Assembly (NCBI GenBank): GCA_002839675.1
Contig: PGYM01000003.1
Span: 186,001 to 250,000, forward strand
Direction: 5' to 3'
Length of the DNA: 64,000 bases
Origin: Methanomicrobiales archaeon HGW-Methanomicrobiales-1
Lineage (GTDB): Archaea; Halobacteriota; Methanomicrobia; Methanomicrobiales; Methanospirillaceae
The position numbers and the translations under genes were made by a program. The notes under the pieces are model-generated. The model was not told where the DNA came from and made no database searches. It was given only the letters and a program-made list of their open reading frames with translations. Each line of letters begins with the position of its first letter. The first letter of the stretch is position 1. Shown here piece after piece: positions 45,537-55,117 of this stretch.

Positions 45537-46565
45537 TTATCCGACAATCAGTCGGATCGTGAGAAATGAAACAAACCCTATAAGGGCACTGATCGGGATT
45601 GTAAGTATCCATGCAACCGCGATGCTCCGGGCAACACCCCATTTTACCGTACTTGCGCCCATCGTAGTGCCAACGCCCATGATCGATGTGCAGATGACAT
45701 GTGTAGTACTCACGGGGATACCTGCAACAGACGCCCCGAGAATTGTTGCTGCACCGGCAGTCTCTGCTGCAAAGCCATGAACCGGACGGAGTTTGGTAAT
45801 TTTATAACCCATGGTTTTTACTATCCGCCAGCCGCCGGAAAGAGTGCCCAGGGCAATAGCACCATAGGATACCAGGATCACCCATAAGGGGACCGGAAGA
45901 TGGTTGGGATCAATGGTTGCCCCGAAATACCCGATAGAAAAGAGCAGGGGAAGGATGATACCCATTGTTTTCTGGGCATCATTGGTGCCGTGGCTGAAAC
46001 TGTAGGCTGCCGCAGAACAGAGCTGGAGTTTTCTGAAATGGGATTCTGCTGTTGATTTATGGGCATTCTTGGTGATGTTGAGAACGAGTGCCATGAACAA
46101 AAATCCGATTGCAAAACCAATAAGGGGGGAGAGGATCATAAAGGTCGCGACAAGTTCGACCGTGGACCACTTGATTGCCGCAATACCCGCCGCTGAGATG
46201 CCGGCTCCGACAAGGCCCCCGATCAGGGCATGGGATGATGATGTCGGGAGACCGAAGAACCAGGTGATGAGGTTCCAGACAATGGCGCCCGTGAGTGCAG
46301 CGAGAATAATATAGGGGACCATAACGGTATCGACAATCTCCAGCTGGATGATTTTGGAGATCGTACTTGCAACCGCAACCCCGAATCCGAATGCAGCAAC
46401 AAAGTTAAAAAATGCGGCAAAGACCACTGCATTTCTCGGCGAAAGAACTTTTGTGGAGACGACCGTTGAGATTGAATTGGCTGAATCGTGAAACCCGTTG
46501 GTAAAATCAAAGATCAGCGCGATGACGATGATGGCAATAATCAGGATGAACGGTGCCTCGATCAT
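45537..46565 (-). CDS. PiT family inorganic phosphate transporter (copy 1)
   Basis: This membrane protein of 342 residues has about ten helices. Both PiT signature repeats are present: NGFHDSANSISTVVSTKVLSP near the N-terminus and GANDAQK-type GTNDAQKTMG in the middle. It symports phosphate with H+ or Na+. AAGGAG lies 5 nt before the ATG, and the DUF47 gene lies 28 bp upstream on the same strand. It is the last gene of a duplicated DUF47-PiT module. Confidence 0.94.
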   Translation of the reverse strand: MIEAPFILIIAIIVIALIFDFTNGFHDSANSISTVVSTKVLSPRNAVVFAAFFNFVAAFGFGVAVASTISKIIQLEIVDTVMVPYIILAALTGAIVWNLITWFFGLPTSSSHALIGGLVGAGISAAGIAAIKWSTVELVATFMILSPLIGFAIGFLFMALVLNITKNAHKSTAESHFRKLQLCSAAAYSFSHGTNDAQKTMGIILPLLFSIGYFGATIDPNHLPVPLWVILVSYGAIALGTLSGGWRIVKTMGYKITKLRPVHGFAAETAGAATILGASVAGIPVSTTHVICTSIMGVGTTMGASTVKWGVARSIAVAWILTIPISALIGFVSFLTIRLIVG

Positions 46566-46593
46566 GCAGACTCCTTACTTCTAATTGCGTCCC

Positions 46594-47223
46594 TCATGAG
46601 TGCCGGATCGCGATATCGGACAGCACATTTGCAACATCTTCGCAGTTGTCCGTGGCGGTCTCCAGGTGCTCGTAAATGTCTTTTAATTTGATGATGGTGA
46701 TCGCATCGGTTGTTTTGAACAGGTCGGTCACCGCGTGAGCAAGTGCATCATCCGCGAGATTTTCAAGACGGTTCACTTCAATACACCGTTCTTCGATATA
46801 GCGGGGGTCCTTAATGGAACGGATGCCTTTTACCGCACTCTCGATCTCGACCGTTGACATATGGATCAGTTTTGCCAGCTCGATCATGTGGGAGTCCGTG
46901 CCCTCGATGCCGTAATAGTACATCTTCTCGGTTGCACCATCGATATAGTCCAGCACTTCGTCAAGAGCTGAGGCCAGTTTTGAGATCTCTTCCGGATCAA
47001 TCGGTGTAATGAACGAACTGTTCAGTTGTTCGTAAATATCATGGGTGATCTGGTCTCCCTTGTGTTCAAGTTTCTCGATCGCGTGGCGTTTCTCCTTGAC
47101 ATTGGTGAAATCCTCGGTCAGGGCAACAAGCTGCCATGCCGCCTCCTTTACTACCCCCGCCTGCTTTTCGAACAGGTCGAAAAAAACTTTATCTTTCGGT
47201 ATCAGCAACTCACGAAGACCCAT
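46594..47223 (-). CDS. DUF47/PhoU-like phosphate transport regulator (copy 1)
   Basis: This all-helical, 209-residue protein belongs to the DUF47 family (Pit accessory). Acidic metal-binding motifs of the PhoU fold are seen in KLEHKGDQITHDIYEQL and ALDEVLDYIDGATE. Family members are thought to control PiT transporters. It is paired with PiT copy 1. Copy 2 at 48.5-49.1 kb is clearly similar and identical in length. Confidence 0.92.
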   Translation of the reverse strand: MGLRELLIPKDKVFFDLFEKQAGVVKEAAWQLVALTEDFTNVKEKRHAIEKLEHKGDQITHDIYEQLNSSFITPIDPEEISKLASALDEVLDYIDGATEKMYYYGIEGTDSHMIELAKLIHMSTVEIESAVKGIRSIKDPRYIEERCIEVNRLENLADDALAHAVTDLFKTTDAITIIKLKDIYEHLETATDNCEDVANVLSDIAIRHS

Positions 47224-47282
47224 AACAAACCTACTGGTAATCGGTGGCAGAACCTAAAAAATATAGCGGAATTGTCTGGGCA

Positions 47283-48473
47283 CTAAATGCTTGTCAAAGC
47301 GAAGCTGACGATCTGGTAACCAACCCATGAGACCCCCAGCCCAAGCGGGATAGTGATGACCCATGCCGTCATCATCTCGCGCACAACCTTCCACTGCACA
47401 GCATTCCTGCCCCGCGTGGCTCCTACTCCGATAATTGCTCCGTTGATCGCGTGGGTGGATGAAACGGGTATACCCTGCTGGGTGACCATTACGAGAATGG
47501 CACTGCTGGCAGTTGCTGCACAGAATCCCTGGTACGGCCGGATTTTTGTGATCTCTTTTGCCATCTTATCGATAACCTTCCACCCGCCAAAACAGGTGCC
47601 CAGTCCTATTGCAATGGCTGATGCAAGAATTACCCATGTGGGCACATCGAAGGTTACGAGAAGTCCGGATGAGACCAGCAGTGCGGTAATCACGCCCACT
47701 GCGTGCTGGCCATCATTGGCACCATGGGCGGTTGCCTGCCCGAGGCAGGCGAGTACATGCAGGGGCTGGAAGATACGTTTCGCCCTGCTCTGCCGCGAGT
47801 GTTTGATGAGCTGGGAGACCAGGATGTTAAACAGGAATGCACCCGAAATGCCGAGGAGAGGCGAGATGAAGATGAAGAGCACGATTGCAAGGAGACCCTG
47901 GATCTGGATTACTCCGGCAATCATCAGGAACGGGATGATTATTCCTGCTCCGCAGATTGCTCCTATCTGGATACCCAGCCGGATATCCCCTTCAAACAGT
48001 GCACAGATAACGGCAAGTACCAGGGCCCCGAGAATCGCACCCATTATCGCGAAGAAAAAAACCTGCAATACGGTGTCCATACCAGGAAGGATTATGGCGG
48101 AAAATCCAACCGCCCCGATTCCTGCTCCCAGTAATCCTCCCACCAGTGCATGACTGCTGGAGAGCGGGATTCCCATGCGGGTGGCAACAAAAACCAGAAG
48201 GATCGAAGCTCCCATTGCGACCACAATCGAGAGCGGGGTAAGTGCACTCTGGGTAACGATCGCCGTACCAATGGTCGCTGCAACCGCTGTCGATAAGACA
48301 AATGGCCCGATCATGTTGCAGATCGCAGTGGAGAATACCGCCTTAATCGGTGAGAGCGCTTTTGTAGCTACAACGGTTGCAATCGAATGTGAGGCGTCGT
48401 TGAGACCATTGACAAAGTTGAGAGCCAGCGCAAGGATGATGCCAAACAGGACAATGGGTTCCATGCCGATCAT
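47283..48473 (-). CDS. PiT family inorganic phosphate transporter (copy 2)
   Basis: This protein of 396 residues has about eleven helices and the PiT repeats GLNDASHSIATVVATKALSP and ATAHGANDGQHAVG. It is longer than copy 1 and distinct in sequence, so the two are old duplicates or separate acquisitions. The ATG overlaps the stop of the upstream DUF47 gene (ATGA), showing tight coupling. An ATG three codons later is possible. Confidence 0.94.
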   Translation of the reverse strand: MIGMEPIVLFGIILALALNFVNGLNDASHSIATVVATKALSPIKAVFSTAICNMIGPFVLSTAVAATIGTAIVTQSALTPLSIVVAMGASILLVFVATRMGIPLSSSHALVGGLLGAGIGAVGFSAIILPGMDTVLQVFFFAIMGAILGALVLAVICALFEGDIRLGIQIGAICGAGIIIPFLMIAGVIQIQGLLAIVLFIFISPLLGISGAFLFNILVSQLIKHSRQSRAKRIFQPLHVLACLGQATAHGANDGQHAVGVITALLVSSGLLVTFDVPTWVILASAIAIGLGTCFGGWKVIDKMAKEITKIRPYQGFCAATASSAILVMVTQQGIPVSSTHAINGAIIGVGATRGRNAVQWKVVREMMTAWVITIPLGLGVSWVGYQIVSFALTSI

Positions 48474-49099
48474 GCGTGGCTCATCGCGATGTCATTGAGT
48501 GCGTGCCCGACATCATTGCACTTCTCCATCACCCGTCCGAGCCCTTCGTAGATATCCTTAAGTTTGATGATCAGGAGCAGATCTTTTTTCTTGAAAAGAT
48601 CGAGCACCGCTTTTGCCTGCAACTCTATTGAAAGGTTATATATCCGGTTGATCTCGATTGAATGGCTTTTCACCTCATCCGTCTTTTTGAAGCTCTCAAG
48701 TGCCGTTACCGCATCCCGGATCTCGGTAGCAGACATGATGATCAGGTAGGAAAATTCCTTTAATGTCTCATTACTCTCGGCGAGTTCGTAATTGCAGATC
48801 TGCTGGGTGACTCGATCAATGCGGTCCATGACATCGTCCATGACGGGTGCAAGCCGGGAGATCTCATCGGGTTCGAGCGGTGTGATCAGTGATTCGTTCA
48901 GATGTTCGAACACCTGGCGGGTGATCTCATCACCTTTGTGTTCAAGCTGCCGCACTTTGTGCGATTTTTCTATGCCATTCGGAAGTTCGTGGGTGATCTC
49001 GTTTAAGGTTGTGGACGCTTCATAAATCTTCTCGGTCATTTCTTTAAACAGGGTAAAAAAGATCTTTTCTTCGGGAAGGATCAGGTCACGGATACGCAT
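48470..49099 (-). CDS. DUF47/PhoU-like phosphate transport regulator (copy 2)
   Basis: This helical protein has 209 residues, the same length as copy 1 and with the same layout (ILPEEKIFFTLFKEMTEKIYEA; RQLEHKGDEITRQVFEHLNESLITPLEPDEISRLA). It is first in the order DUF47-PiT-DUF47-PiT. No Pho-type operator was recognised in the 108 bp upstream. Confidence 0.92.
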   Translation of the reverse strand: MRIRDLILPEEKIFFTLFKEMTEKIYEASTTLNEITHELPNGIEKSHKVRQLEHKGDEITRQVFEHLNESLITPLEPDEISRLAPVMDDVMDRIDRVTQQICNYELAESNETLKEFSYLIIMSATEIRDAVTALESFKKTDEVKSHSIEINRIYNLSIELQAKAVLDLFKKKDLLLIIKLKDIYEGLGRVMEKCNDVGHALNDIAMSHA

Positions 49100-49207
49100 G
49101 GTATGATAGTCCCTCTGACAGCCAAGTATAAAAAACGTGGGCTACGGGCTGTGCAAATCTCGTGATCCGGGACGAATGGTGGAGTAATTCCGCCTTTTTT
49201 TCTATTG

Positions 49208-49651
49208 TCAATATAAGAATAACCCGGCTTTCCGGTACATCGGCTGAACCTCCGCTCCTTCAAGGTTTCCCCCGGCCCAGAGGTAGCGCTCGCGTATGGT
49301 CGGCGGCAACTCCTTTTCATCGATGGGTATAAACCCCATTGTTGCATAAAATCCGACCAGGTGCCGGACAGCATGCATATACAAGCCGTCATTATGGCAG
49401 GCTTCCACCAGTGCACCGACCGCGAGTCGTGAATAACCGTTCCTGCGATATTCTTCCGGGGTAAAAATGCCATCAACATCCATCCCGTCCGGATGACGCC
49501 GGCAGCGGGCTAAGGAGACGATCAGTTCTCCTGAAAAAGCAGCAAAAATCCTGTCTGTAGCGGGTTCGCCGGTCGTTTCATGGTATTCCACCCATATTTT
49601 ATCTGCTGCCGGAAACTCGTTTGCCCTGAGTTCACGCACGATTATTTTCAT
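49208..49651 (-). CDS. GNAT acetyltransferase (paralogue of the 33-kb gene)
   Basis: This protein has 147 residues from the ATG at 49651, where the GNAT domain begins (MKIIVRELRANEF). Motifs: FAAFSGELIVSLARCRRHPDGMDVDG, acetyl-CoA loop EYRRNGYSRLAVG and LVGFYATMGFIPI. It aligns along its length with the 33.1-kb protein. An ATG at 49741 overlaps the upstream kinase stop (ATGA) and would add 30 residues, so the start is undecided. Its substrate is unknown, and its place at the end of the signalling cluster may be incidental. Confidence 0.85.
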   Translation of the reverse strand: MKIIVRELRANEFPAADKIWVEYHETTGEPATDRIFAAFSGELIVSLARCRRHPDGMDVDGIFTPEEYRRNGYSRLAVGALVEACHNDGLYMHAVRHLVGFYATMGFIPIDEKELPPTIRERYLWAGGNLEGAEVQPMYRKAGLFLY

Positions 49652-49737
49652 ATCCGGATTGTATCCATCCCTATGCAGGGTTTCCCGGGTGGCTGGCAGG
49701 CTGTTTTTTCCGATAGCGGTGCTTTCATCCTGTGCGA

Positions 49738-51138
49738 TCATAGTATCCGGTATCCTTCGGGAGGAATCATGATCTCAAACCGTGTGCCTTTTCCGAAAAT
49801 TCCCGTTTCTTTGATCGTCATATCACTTATCGAACAAATTTCGTGGGCAAGGAATAACCCGTGTCCGAATCGCTCATCTCTCTGGGTTAAGAGCGATTCT
49901 TTACTGTTTGCTTCAATGCCCTCGCCATCCGTTTCCATAATAATCATACAGCCATTTTCCTGTATATGGTACGTGACAACAACCGTAGTCACACCATTAG
50001 TTTCTCTGATTGTTGTGTCAAAAATATGGAAAAAAACCGCTGGCAGGTGGGGATCGGCAAAAATCTCCAGCCGTTCAGTCCATGTTCTGAACGATACCCT
50101 GCCCGCCCCGACACGCTTTACAGCCTCAAGCACTGCGTCCTGTACCGGAATCCATGATGGGGGAGATGTACCAATGTCCTTAAATTCGCGGGAAATATCG
50201 ATCTGGTGCTGGATCCCCTGGGCTGAATCCTTCAGCGCTTCTATAAAGAACAGGACATCAGGATCATCGAATTTCATGACACCAATTGAAAGAATCCCAT
50301 AAAGAGCTGCAAGTTTTCTTGAAATGTCGTGGCGTACAATCCCTGCAATGGTATTGAGCCTGCTGCTGGTATTCTGGAGTGCCGATTCGGTCATTACCTG
50401 CTCGGTGATATCCCGGATCGACTCAATCGCTCCGGTGGTATTTCCGCTGCCATCGACAAGGGCGGTTGCAGCAATCCTGAGATACACGCCTTTACCCCCC
50501 TTAAAGCGGGGGATATACACTTCAGAAACCAGTTTTTTCCCCTCTCTTCTTATCTGGGGATACCAGGTTTCTGTTTCTGGATTGGGGGTTAGAATGAGAT
50601 CCAGGAGGGCAGGGCGTTTTGTACCGTAGATTGCATGGGAATAGGCATATTCCCCTTTATTGAGGATCTCTGCTTTTTTTACACCGGTCAGATCTTCAAC
50701 TGCCTGGTTCCATGCAATCACCACTCCTTCCCGGTTTACAGCAAACGTCGGGTAGGGAAGAAATTCAATAATTTCGTGAAGCTGCTGTTCTGACTCCCAG
50801 AGTTTCGTGGAAAGAAATGAAACGACACCCCCTACAAGGATAAAGAAGATCATGCGGAAGAGGGTGGATATGATGAGAAGGAGATCGAGGGGCATGAGAA
50901 GCAGGATCAGTGCACCATAAATACCTGCAATAAGCGCAGAAAGAAGAAGTCCCCGCCGGGGGAACCAGTACGCGGCAAGGATGATGGGGATATAGATGAC
51001 ATGCGAAAGCAGGACCGTGATTCCTGTGAACATGCCGACAATATTTACAAGCAATGCAATAGCAGTAGCAATGCCAAGGGTAACGATACGCGTACGGGTG
51101 AACGGAGATGAAGAACTGAATAACTGAAAGGTCTTCAT
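49738..51138 (-). CDS. Membrane PAS histidine kinase-like protein with degenerate ATPase domain
   Basis: This protein has 466 residues from the ATG at 51138 (GGTGG 8-9 nt upstream; an ATG at 51156 is possible). Four to five membrane helices fill about residues 15-115, followed by one PAS domain (about 125-250). The H-box is IVRHDISRK. The ATPase domain is altered: the N-box NLxDNAxRxG of its relatives reads HIFDTTIRETNG, so both Asn are lost, while DGEG and GHGLFL remain. It may be a pseudokinase. The close relative at 51.3-52.7 kb keeps these residues. Confidence 0.88.
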   Translation of the reverse strand: MKTFQLFSSSSPFTRTRIVTLGIATAIALLVNIVGMFTGITVLLSHVIYIPIILAAYWFPRRGLLLSALIAGIYGALILLLMPLDLLLIISTLFRMIFFILVGGVVSFLSTKLWESEQQLHEIIEFLPYPTFAVNREGVVIAWNQAVEDLTGVKKAEILNKGEYAYSHAIYGTKRPALLDLILTPNPETETWYPQIRREGKKLVSEVYIPRFKGGKGVYLRIAATALVDGSGNTTGAIESIRDITEQVMTESALQNTSSRLNTIAGIVRHDISRKLAALYGILSIGVMKFDDPDVLFFIEALKDSAQGIQHQIDISREFKDIGTSPPSWIPVQDAVLEAVKRVGAGRVSFRTWTERLEIFADPHLPAVFFHIFDTTIRETNGVTTVVVTYHIQENGCMIIMETDGEGIEANSKESLLTQRDERFGHGLFLAHEICSISDMTIKETGIFGKGTRFEIMIPPEGYRIL

Positions 51139-51328
51139 TCCAAAAGCCACCTGCATTTTCCCGGTTCGCTCTGGTGAGGCAAAAAGATTGTCTTTAGCAG
51201 GGTCCGGGCATTCTTGTGCCTGTCACGGACATGATCCTGTTTGGAAAATGCAGTAACCCCCAGGGTCTTTACGGTGCAATCTGTTTTTAGTGGCCCCGTG
51301 ATCTGGGGGTAAATATTCCGGGAAATTT

Positions 51329-52654
51329 TTAGTTCTGCCCGGATAAACGAATCTTTTCCGGCGGGCAGGTAATTTCAAACCGTGCACCCTTATGGAGTTC
51401 TCCGGTCTCCTTTATGGTGATCCCGGTAATATTGAGAATTTCCCGGGAAAGGAATAGACCCAGTCCAGTATTTTTACCAAATCCGTAGGTAAAAATCTTC
51501 TCCTTTTCATCTGCTGGTACTCCCGTTCCATCGTCTTCGCAGATGATGACGCAGCTATTGTTTTTGCATTCATAGCTGAACCGGATCGTAGTTGTCGATA
51601 TACCCCCATAGCGGATGGCATTTTCAATAAGATTGGAAAAGACTTTCTCGATTAACGGGTCTGCGCACACTTCCAACCCTGCAGGAATGGTATTTTCCAG
51701 TTTTACCATGCCCAGCGAGGTGTGTTTCAGTGAATTGTCCACAAGATTACTGACATTATGCCATATTGCCGATTTGATACCTATTTTCTGGTAGTCTCCC
51801 GTAAACTGGACCGTATTGATCGTCTGGCTGACAATGCCATCTGCAGTGACGATCTGTTTCCATGCTTTTTCTGGATCTGTTGATTTTGTCATCAGGGCAA
51901 GTTCAATGTATTCGTGCAGGGCCATAAGCTGGTTGAGCAGATCATGGCGGGTGATACTTGCCATCAGCTGAAGTTTTTTGTTGGCTTTTTCCAGCGCATC
52001 TTCAACCTTTCTTCGTTCAGTATTCTCCTTAAACAGGTCATCATTTGCCTGTTTGAGTTTTTCTACCGTGACCTGCAGTTCCTCATTCACTGCATTGAGC
52101 CGCTCGTGGGTTTCGAGCAGCTCAGTGTTTTTCTTTACCGCAAGATCATAGGTGGAGAGCAGGATGGTGAGAATCTGCAGCCTGCTGGCACTGATGGTAT
52201 GGTTGCTGCTTGCAAATGAGACTTCGATGCCGGTGTCGGACCGGCAGTCCGGGTCAGGGTGGACGAGCATCTCGAGTACGCTGTGAATACGTGAATAAAC
52301 GTGCTGGGGCTCGAAGGGTTTGATGATGAAGTTGTCAGCACCTGCTTCAAGCCCCTTGATCACATCTACAGGGTCGAACAGCTGGGTGACAAGAATAACC
52401 GGAATGGCAGCCAGCGCAGCATCGGCGCGGATCCTGCGGCAGAGTTCATATCCATCCATTTCCGGCATAATAATGTCTGATAAAACCAGTGCCGGGCGGT
52501 CGATTCGGATCTGATCGAGTGCTTCGATACCATTTGCTGCAAGAACGACCCGGTACCCTTCATTTTCCAAAATATGGCGCAGGTATTCTGCCTGTGTCCT
52601 GCTGTCTTCAACCACAAGAAGTTTCATCGGATTTTTGGGAATAGTGCCGTTCAT
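51329..52654 (-). CDS. Hybrid receiver-histidine kinase
   Basis: This protein of 441 residues opens with a receiver domain (acidic VVEDS, phosphoacceptor Asp in LVLSDIIMPEMDG, Lys in FIIKPFEP). A coiled-coil linker (about 165-225) follows, then an H-box ITRHDLLNQ and an intact ATPase domain (NLIENAIRYG, EDDGTGV, GLGLFL). There is no membrane segment, so it is cytoplasmic. GGAGG lies about 10 nt before the ATG. It sits just downstream of the CheA-like gene and may pass phosphate within this cluster. Confidence 0.92.
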   Translation of the reverse strand: MNGTIPKNPMKLLVVEDSRTQAEYLRHILENEGYRVVLAANGIEALDQIRIDRPALVLSDIIMPEMDGYELCRRIRADAALAAIPVILVTQLFDPVDVIKGLEAGADNFIIKPFEPQHVYSRIHSVLEMLVHPDPDCRSDTGIEVSFASSNHTISASRLQILTILLSTYDLAVKKNTELLETHERLNAVNEELQVTVEKLKQANDDLFKENTERRKVEDALEKANKKLQLMASITRHDLLNQLMALHEYIELALMTKSTDPEKAWKQIVTADGIVSQTINTVQFTGDYQKIGIKSAIWHNVSNLVDNSLKHTSLGMVKLENTIPAGLEVCADPLIEKVFSNLIENAIRYGGISTTTIRFSYECKNNSCVIICEDDGTGVPADEKEKIFTYGFGKNTGLGLFLSREILNITGITIKETGELHKGARFEITCPPEKIRLSGQN

Positions 52655-52696
52655 GGAAAAGCAGCCTCCATAAATATACTATATCCTTCATGCATT

Positions 52697-55105
52697 TTAG
52701 TAATCCCCATGCAGCAGTTCATTGATAATGGATAAAAAAAGCTCCTTTTCAAAACCCCTTTTTTCCATGTACACATCGGCCCCTACGGCAATCCCATGTG
52801 CACGGTCTTCTTTGGTATCAAGTGAAGTGACCAGCACGATCGGCAGGTAGGTAAGCCGGGTGTCGGCACGGATCTTTTCTGTGAGAGTAAAGCCGTTCAT
52901 GCGGGGCATGTCCACATCTGATACAACCAAATCAAACTTATCTTCTTTAAGCATGGCGAAGGCTTCCATACCATCGCGTGCCGTGGTCACCCGGTGACCC
53001 CCCAGTTCAAGGATGTTTGCCAGGAACATCCGGGACGTCACGGAATCCTCAACAACCATTACACGTCGGGAAATTGATTCATGCTGCTCCTCACGGGTTA
53101 CGGGAAGATCTGTTTTAATCGCTTCCTGGATAAGTTCAATCGGGTCAAGCACAATGGCAACGGTCCCATCCCCAAGAATTGCAGCTCCTGTTATGCGTTT
53201 TACCCTGCGCAACTGGCTGCCGAGAGGGCGCACGACGATCTCCTGGACCTGAAGGACCTCGTCCACCATACAGGCAATTTGTCCTGCGCTATAGGCAATG
53301 ATGATAATCGGTACCTGTGCAGGTATCTCAGAAGTACGGTGATATTTGGTTACGCCCAGGGCATCGGTAAGCCGGATGACACTGATAACTTCTCCATTGA
53401 GAGAAATTCTCGGCCGTTTGTCATGGAAGAAGATTGAATCCGGTTTTGCCCGGAAGACCTGCCGGACCTGCTGCATGGGAAGGACATAGCGGTGACTGCC
53501 GGACCGGACTACGACGCCGCGGAATGTGGCAAGCCTGACCGGGACTCTCAGGGTAATACTGGTGCCTTTCCCTAACTGGGATGAAAGAATCACGCTTCCG
53601 CCAAGGCGCGTTACTGTGTCTTCGACAATAGCAAGACCCAGGCCCCTTCCGGAGATATCCGTGACTTCAGGATTTACGGAAAGCCCGGAGCGGAAGATGA
53701 GCCAGATTACTTCTTCATCAGTCAGCCTGCCGGCCTCTGTTGCTGTGATGATCCCGTTTTTTACTGCCGCGTTCCGCACATTATTACAGTCTATCCCTGC
53801 ACCATCGTCTGATACTTCTATACCGACTTTGCTGCCCGAATGGGTGACAATACGGATCCTGACAATACCCCGTTCCGGTTTGTGTTGTTCCGCCCTGATA
53901 TCAGGATACTCAATTCCATGATCAATGCTGTTATTGATCAGGTGCATGATGGGATTTTTTAAGGATTCAAGGATACGGCGGTCCATCTCAATTTCTTCGC
54001 CTTCTATGACGAGATCCACTTTTTTGCCGGTGCTGCGCGAATATTCCCGCACAAACCCGGAAAAGGGTAACAGGATATCAGCGATTGGCACCAGTACCGC
54101 ATCGTGGATCAGGTCAGATATCTCTGAGGTGCTCGTTTCAAGGGCAGACCGGTCAAGTTCCGTTGCCCTGATATGAGCTCCCAGGTCGTGCCTGAGATAT
54201 GTCATGAATTCCCGGTCATACTCAAGAAATTCGAGCATGTGGTGGAGCGGGACGATAAGATCCGGAGGGAGCGTGGTCTTTTTGGTACCGGCAACCGCTT
54301 CCCTGAGTAAATAGAGATCGGATGAGATCATTGCATGGTTCCAGCGCCACTGTGAAAAACGGGTCATCATCTCTTCAAGTTCCCGCATCCTGTGCGTAAT
54401 GAAGAGCCGGGTGGTGAGGAGATCATCGGAACCGGCGATCAGCCGGTCGAGTTTATGTGCAGCAATCCTTACCGTGGCGCTGCTTTCAGTTTTTTGATGA
54501 ATCCCTCCTTTCTGGTTTGCCGGTTGGACTGGGAACAACGCTGGTGCGCCGGGCCATTTTTCCTCCGAAAAACTGGCTGATATAGTGCCTTTTTTGAAAG
54601 CATCAGCATCCGGTTCGGCAGGGGCAACAACGCGTATCACCGGTGATGTGTTGGGGTAGGCACTACCGTCGGTCCGTTTATTGTCTTCCGGTGATTCGCC
54701 CGGACTTTTCTTCTGTATGAGCAGCCCCCGTATCGCAGTAATGATCTCAGCAGAATTTGACAGTGAAGCCGGAAAATCCTGTAATTGTACCCGGATTACC
54801 TTGAGGGCATTATGAAATACATCAAATGCATCGGCGTCAGGCAGATACTCTCCTTTTTTGAGAGCAGCAAAGACATTTTCAAGGTTCTGGCAGATCAGTT
54901 CAATTTCTTTTAAGTTCACTGCACGTGCAGCACCCTTGAGGCTGTGAATTGTCCGGAAAACCCTCTCGATTACCGGGCTTCCGGTTTCGGTCCCGTCCCG
55001 CTCCAGCTCCAGAAGCCCTTCGGTGATGGTGTTGGTATATTCCTCTGCTTCTTCTTTGAATGTGGCGAGGAGTTTTTTATTGAATTCATCGTCCGGACCG
55101 GTCAT
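52697..55105 (-). CDS. CheA-type kinase with C-terminal receiver (FrzE-like)
   Basis: This protein of 802 residues has, in order: Hpt domain with His54 in RTIHSLKGAARAV; a long linker and coiled dimerisation region (about 110-330); HATPase_c with LINNSIDHGIE and DISGRGLGL; a CheW-like domain (about 520-655); and a receiver from about 680 with phospho-Asp730 in VVSDVDMPRMNG. No P2 (CheY/CheB-binding) domain is evident, which fits with the receiver being built in. It starts 12 bp after the chemoreceptor gene. The architecture is that of CheA hybrids used outside flagellar control. Confidence 0.93.
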   Translation of the reverse strand: MTGPDDEFNKKLLATFKEEAEEYTNTITEGLLELERDGTETGSPVIERVFRTIHSLKGAARAVNLKEIELICQNLENVFAALKKGEYLPDADAFDVFHNALKVIRVQLQDFPASLSNSAEIITAIRGLLIQKKSPGESPEDNKRTDGSAYPNTSPVIRVVAPAEPDADAFKKGTISASFSEEKWPGAPALFPVQPANQKGGIHQKTESSATVRIAAHKLDRLIAGSDDLLTTRLFITHRMRELEEMMTRFSQWRWNHAMISSDLYLLREAVAGTKKTTLPPDLIVPLHHMLEFLEYDREFMTYLRHDLGAHIRATELDRSALETSTSEISDLIHDAVLVPIADILLPFSGFVREYSRSTGKKVDLVIEGEEIEMDRRILESLKNPIMHLINNSIDHGIEYPDIRAEQHKPERGIVRIRIVTHSGSKVGIEVSDDGAGIDCNNVRNAAVKNGIITATEAGRLTDEEVIWLIFRSGLSVNPEVTDISGRGLGLAIVEDTVTRLGGSVILSSQLGKGTSITLRVPVRLATFRGVVVRSGSHRYVLPMQQVRQVFRAKPDSIFFHDKRPRISLNGEVISVIRLTDALGVTKYHRTSEIPAQVPIIIIAYSAGQIACMVDEVLQVQEIVVRPLGSQLRRVKRITGAAILGDGTVAIVLDPIELIQEAIKTDLPVTREEQHESISRRVMVVEDSVTSRMFLANILELGGHRVTTARDGMEAFAMLKEDKFDLVVSDVDMPRMNGFTLTEKIRADTRLTYLPIVLVTSLDTKEDRAHGIAVGADVYMEKRGFEKELFLSIINELLHGDY

Positions 55106-55117
55106 AGGCAGGGCATT

